Source: CAYLRU01 sp964386565 (GTDB lineage: Bacteria; Desulfobacterota; Desulfobacteria; Desulfobacterales; UBA5616). From it: 53,005 nucleotides of DNA. Shown here piece after piece: positions 52,806 to 53,005 of this stretch (position 1 is its first letter; each line of letters starts with the position of its first letter). The stretch lies in NCBI GenBank assembly GCA_964386565.1, contig CAYLRU010000019.1:1-53005 (forward strand). Reading direction: 5' to 3'. The position numbers and the translations under genes are program-made. The notes beneath the pieces are model-generated. The model was given only the letters and a program-made list of their open reading frames with translations. It was not told the DNA's origin and ran no database searches.

Positions 52806-53005
52806 TTAAAAAAACGGATGCGTCAGTACATTTAAAGGATCATAGCTTTCTCCCATTGCCATTCGAACGGTACCCAGAATTTCACCCAATGTCGCATATT
52901 GTTTGGACGCCTCGATCATTAACGGAATCAAGTTGTTTTTCTCGCTCTCTTCCGCGGCTGATTTCAATCGCTCCAATATTTGCTTGATCTTTTTTTCGTC
53001 ACGTT
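52806..53005 (-). CDS. Acyl-CoA mutase large subunit, C-terminal end (partial)
   Basis: The last 65 residues of a gene that begins beyond the right edge. The frame reads RDEKKIKQILERLKSAAEES, then NNLIPLMIEASKQYATLGEI, ending in a stop at 52806-52808. This is the characteristic C-terminus of methylmalonyl-CoA mutase-type large subunits (helical K-AAE...NL-P...YAT-GEI). Which acyl-CoA it rearranges cannot be told from this end. Confidence 0.75.
   Translation of the reverse strand, partial: RDEKKIKQILERLKSAAEESEKNNLIPLMIEASKQYATLGEILGTVRMAMGESYDPLNVLTHPFF

Noticed and set aside
1..53005. tRNA, rRNA, CRISPR array, insertion sequence or prophage
   Set aside because: No cloverleaf-like sequence, regularly spaced repeat, transposase or phage structural protein was recognised on either strand.

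Overview
The window looks like chromosomal DNA of an anaerobic, probably sulfate-reducing member of the Desulfobacterota, most likely Desulfobacterales. This rests on gene content, not on a marker gene: a large heterodisulfide-reductase (Hdr) electron-transfer operon that includes a likely selenocysteine protein, an 'orange protein'-type NifX/DUF5320 cluster with its own sigma-54 activator, acyl-CoA dehydrogenase, thiolase-like and B12-mutase genes, and a bacterial PUFA-synthase/olefin locus. No rRNA, tRNA, CRISPR array, insertion sequence or phage gene was found.

Layout. (1) 168-12603, + strand: a 2,388-residue PfaC/Pfa3-type PUFA synthase subunit (KS-CLF-AT-DH-DH), then oleA, oleB, oleC and oleD for head-to-head hydrocarbon synthesis, then a stand-alone PocR sensory domain. 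The order suggests a polyunsaturated long-chain hydrocarbon made from PUFA-synthase products, with a possible hydrocarbon sensor. (2) 12682-16235, - strand: MFS exporter, MscS channel and acyl-CoA dehydrogenase; then a Tat-exported amidase on the + strand. (3) 18416-23898, - strand: radical SAM enzyme, two NifX-type proteins, an MBL-fold hydrolase, DUF5320 protein, a small ORF and a sigma-54 activator. A near-consensus -24/-12 promoter and two matching dyads lie between the activator and its presumed target operon. (4) 24299-33100: B12-binding radical SAM protein, a vapBC remnant fused by deletion, an OFA-type MFS transporter, a cysteine-less thiolase-like protein, a small alpha/beta hydrolase, a eukaryote-type HisH-HisF fusion, and an unrecognised protein with two possible ribbon-helix-helix segments. 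(5) 33410-34953, + strand: three tandem small heat-shock proteins. (6) 35018-44385, - strand: hdrC-hdrB-hdrA-mvhD-frhB-like-double hdrA-HdrD-like. The last gene is interrupted by one in-frame TGA exactly where a CCG-domain cysteine is expected, with a hairpin 15 nt downstream, so it is read as a selenoprotein. (7) 44577-47641, + strand: dual-specificity phosphatase, aspartate-semialdehyde dehydrogenase and a KaiC-like/XRE/cupin regulator ending in a strong terminator. (8) 47694-49346, - strand: FMN-binding glutamate-synthase-like protein. (9) 49678-53005, - strand: the 3' end of an acyl-CoA mutase large subunit, a CrtI-like FAD oxidoreductase, a B12-binding mutase subunit and an SDR, ending in an intrinsic terminator.

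The most notable points are the PUFA synthase-Ole-PocR locus, the probable selenocysteine in the HdrD-like protein, the HIS7-like HisHF fusion, and the intact sigma-54 promoter with paired upstream dyads in the NifX/DUF5320 cluster. All function calls are from reading motifs and architecture by eye; no database search or structure prediction was run.
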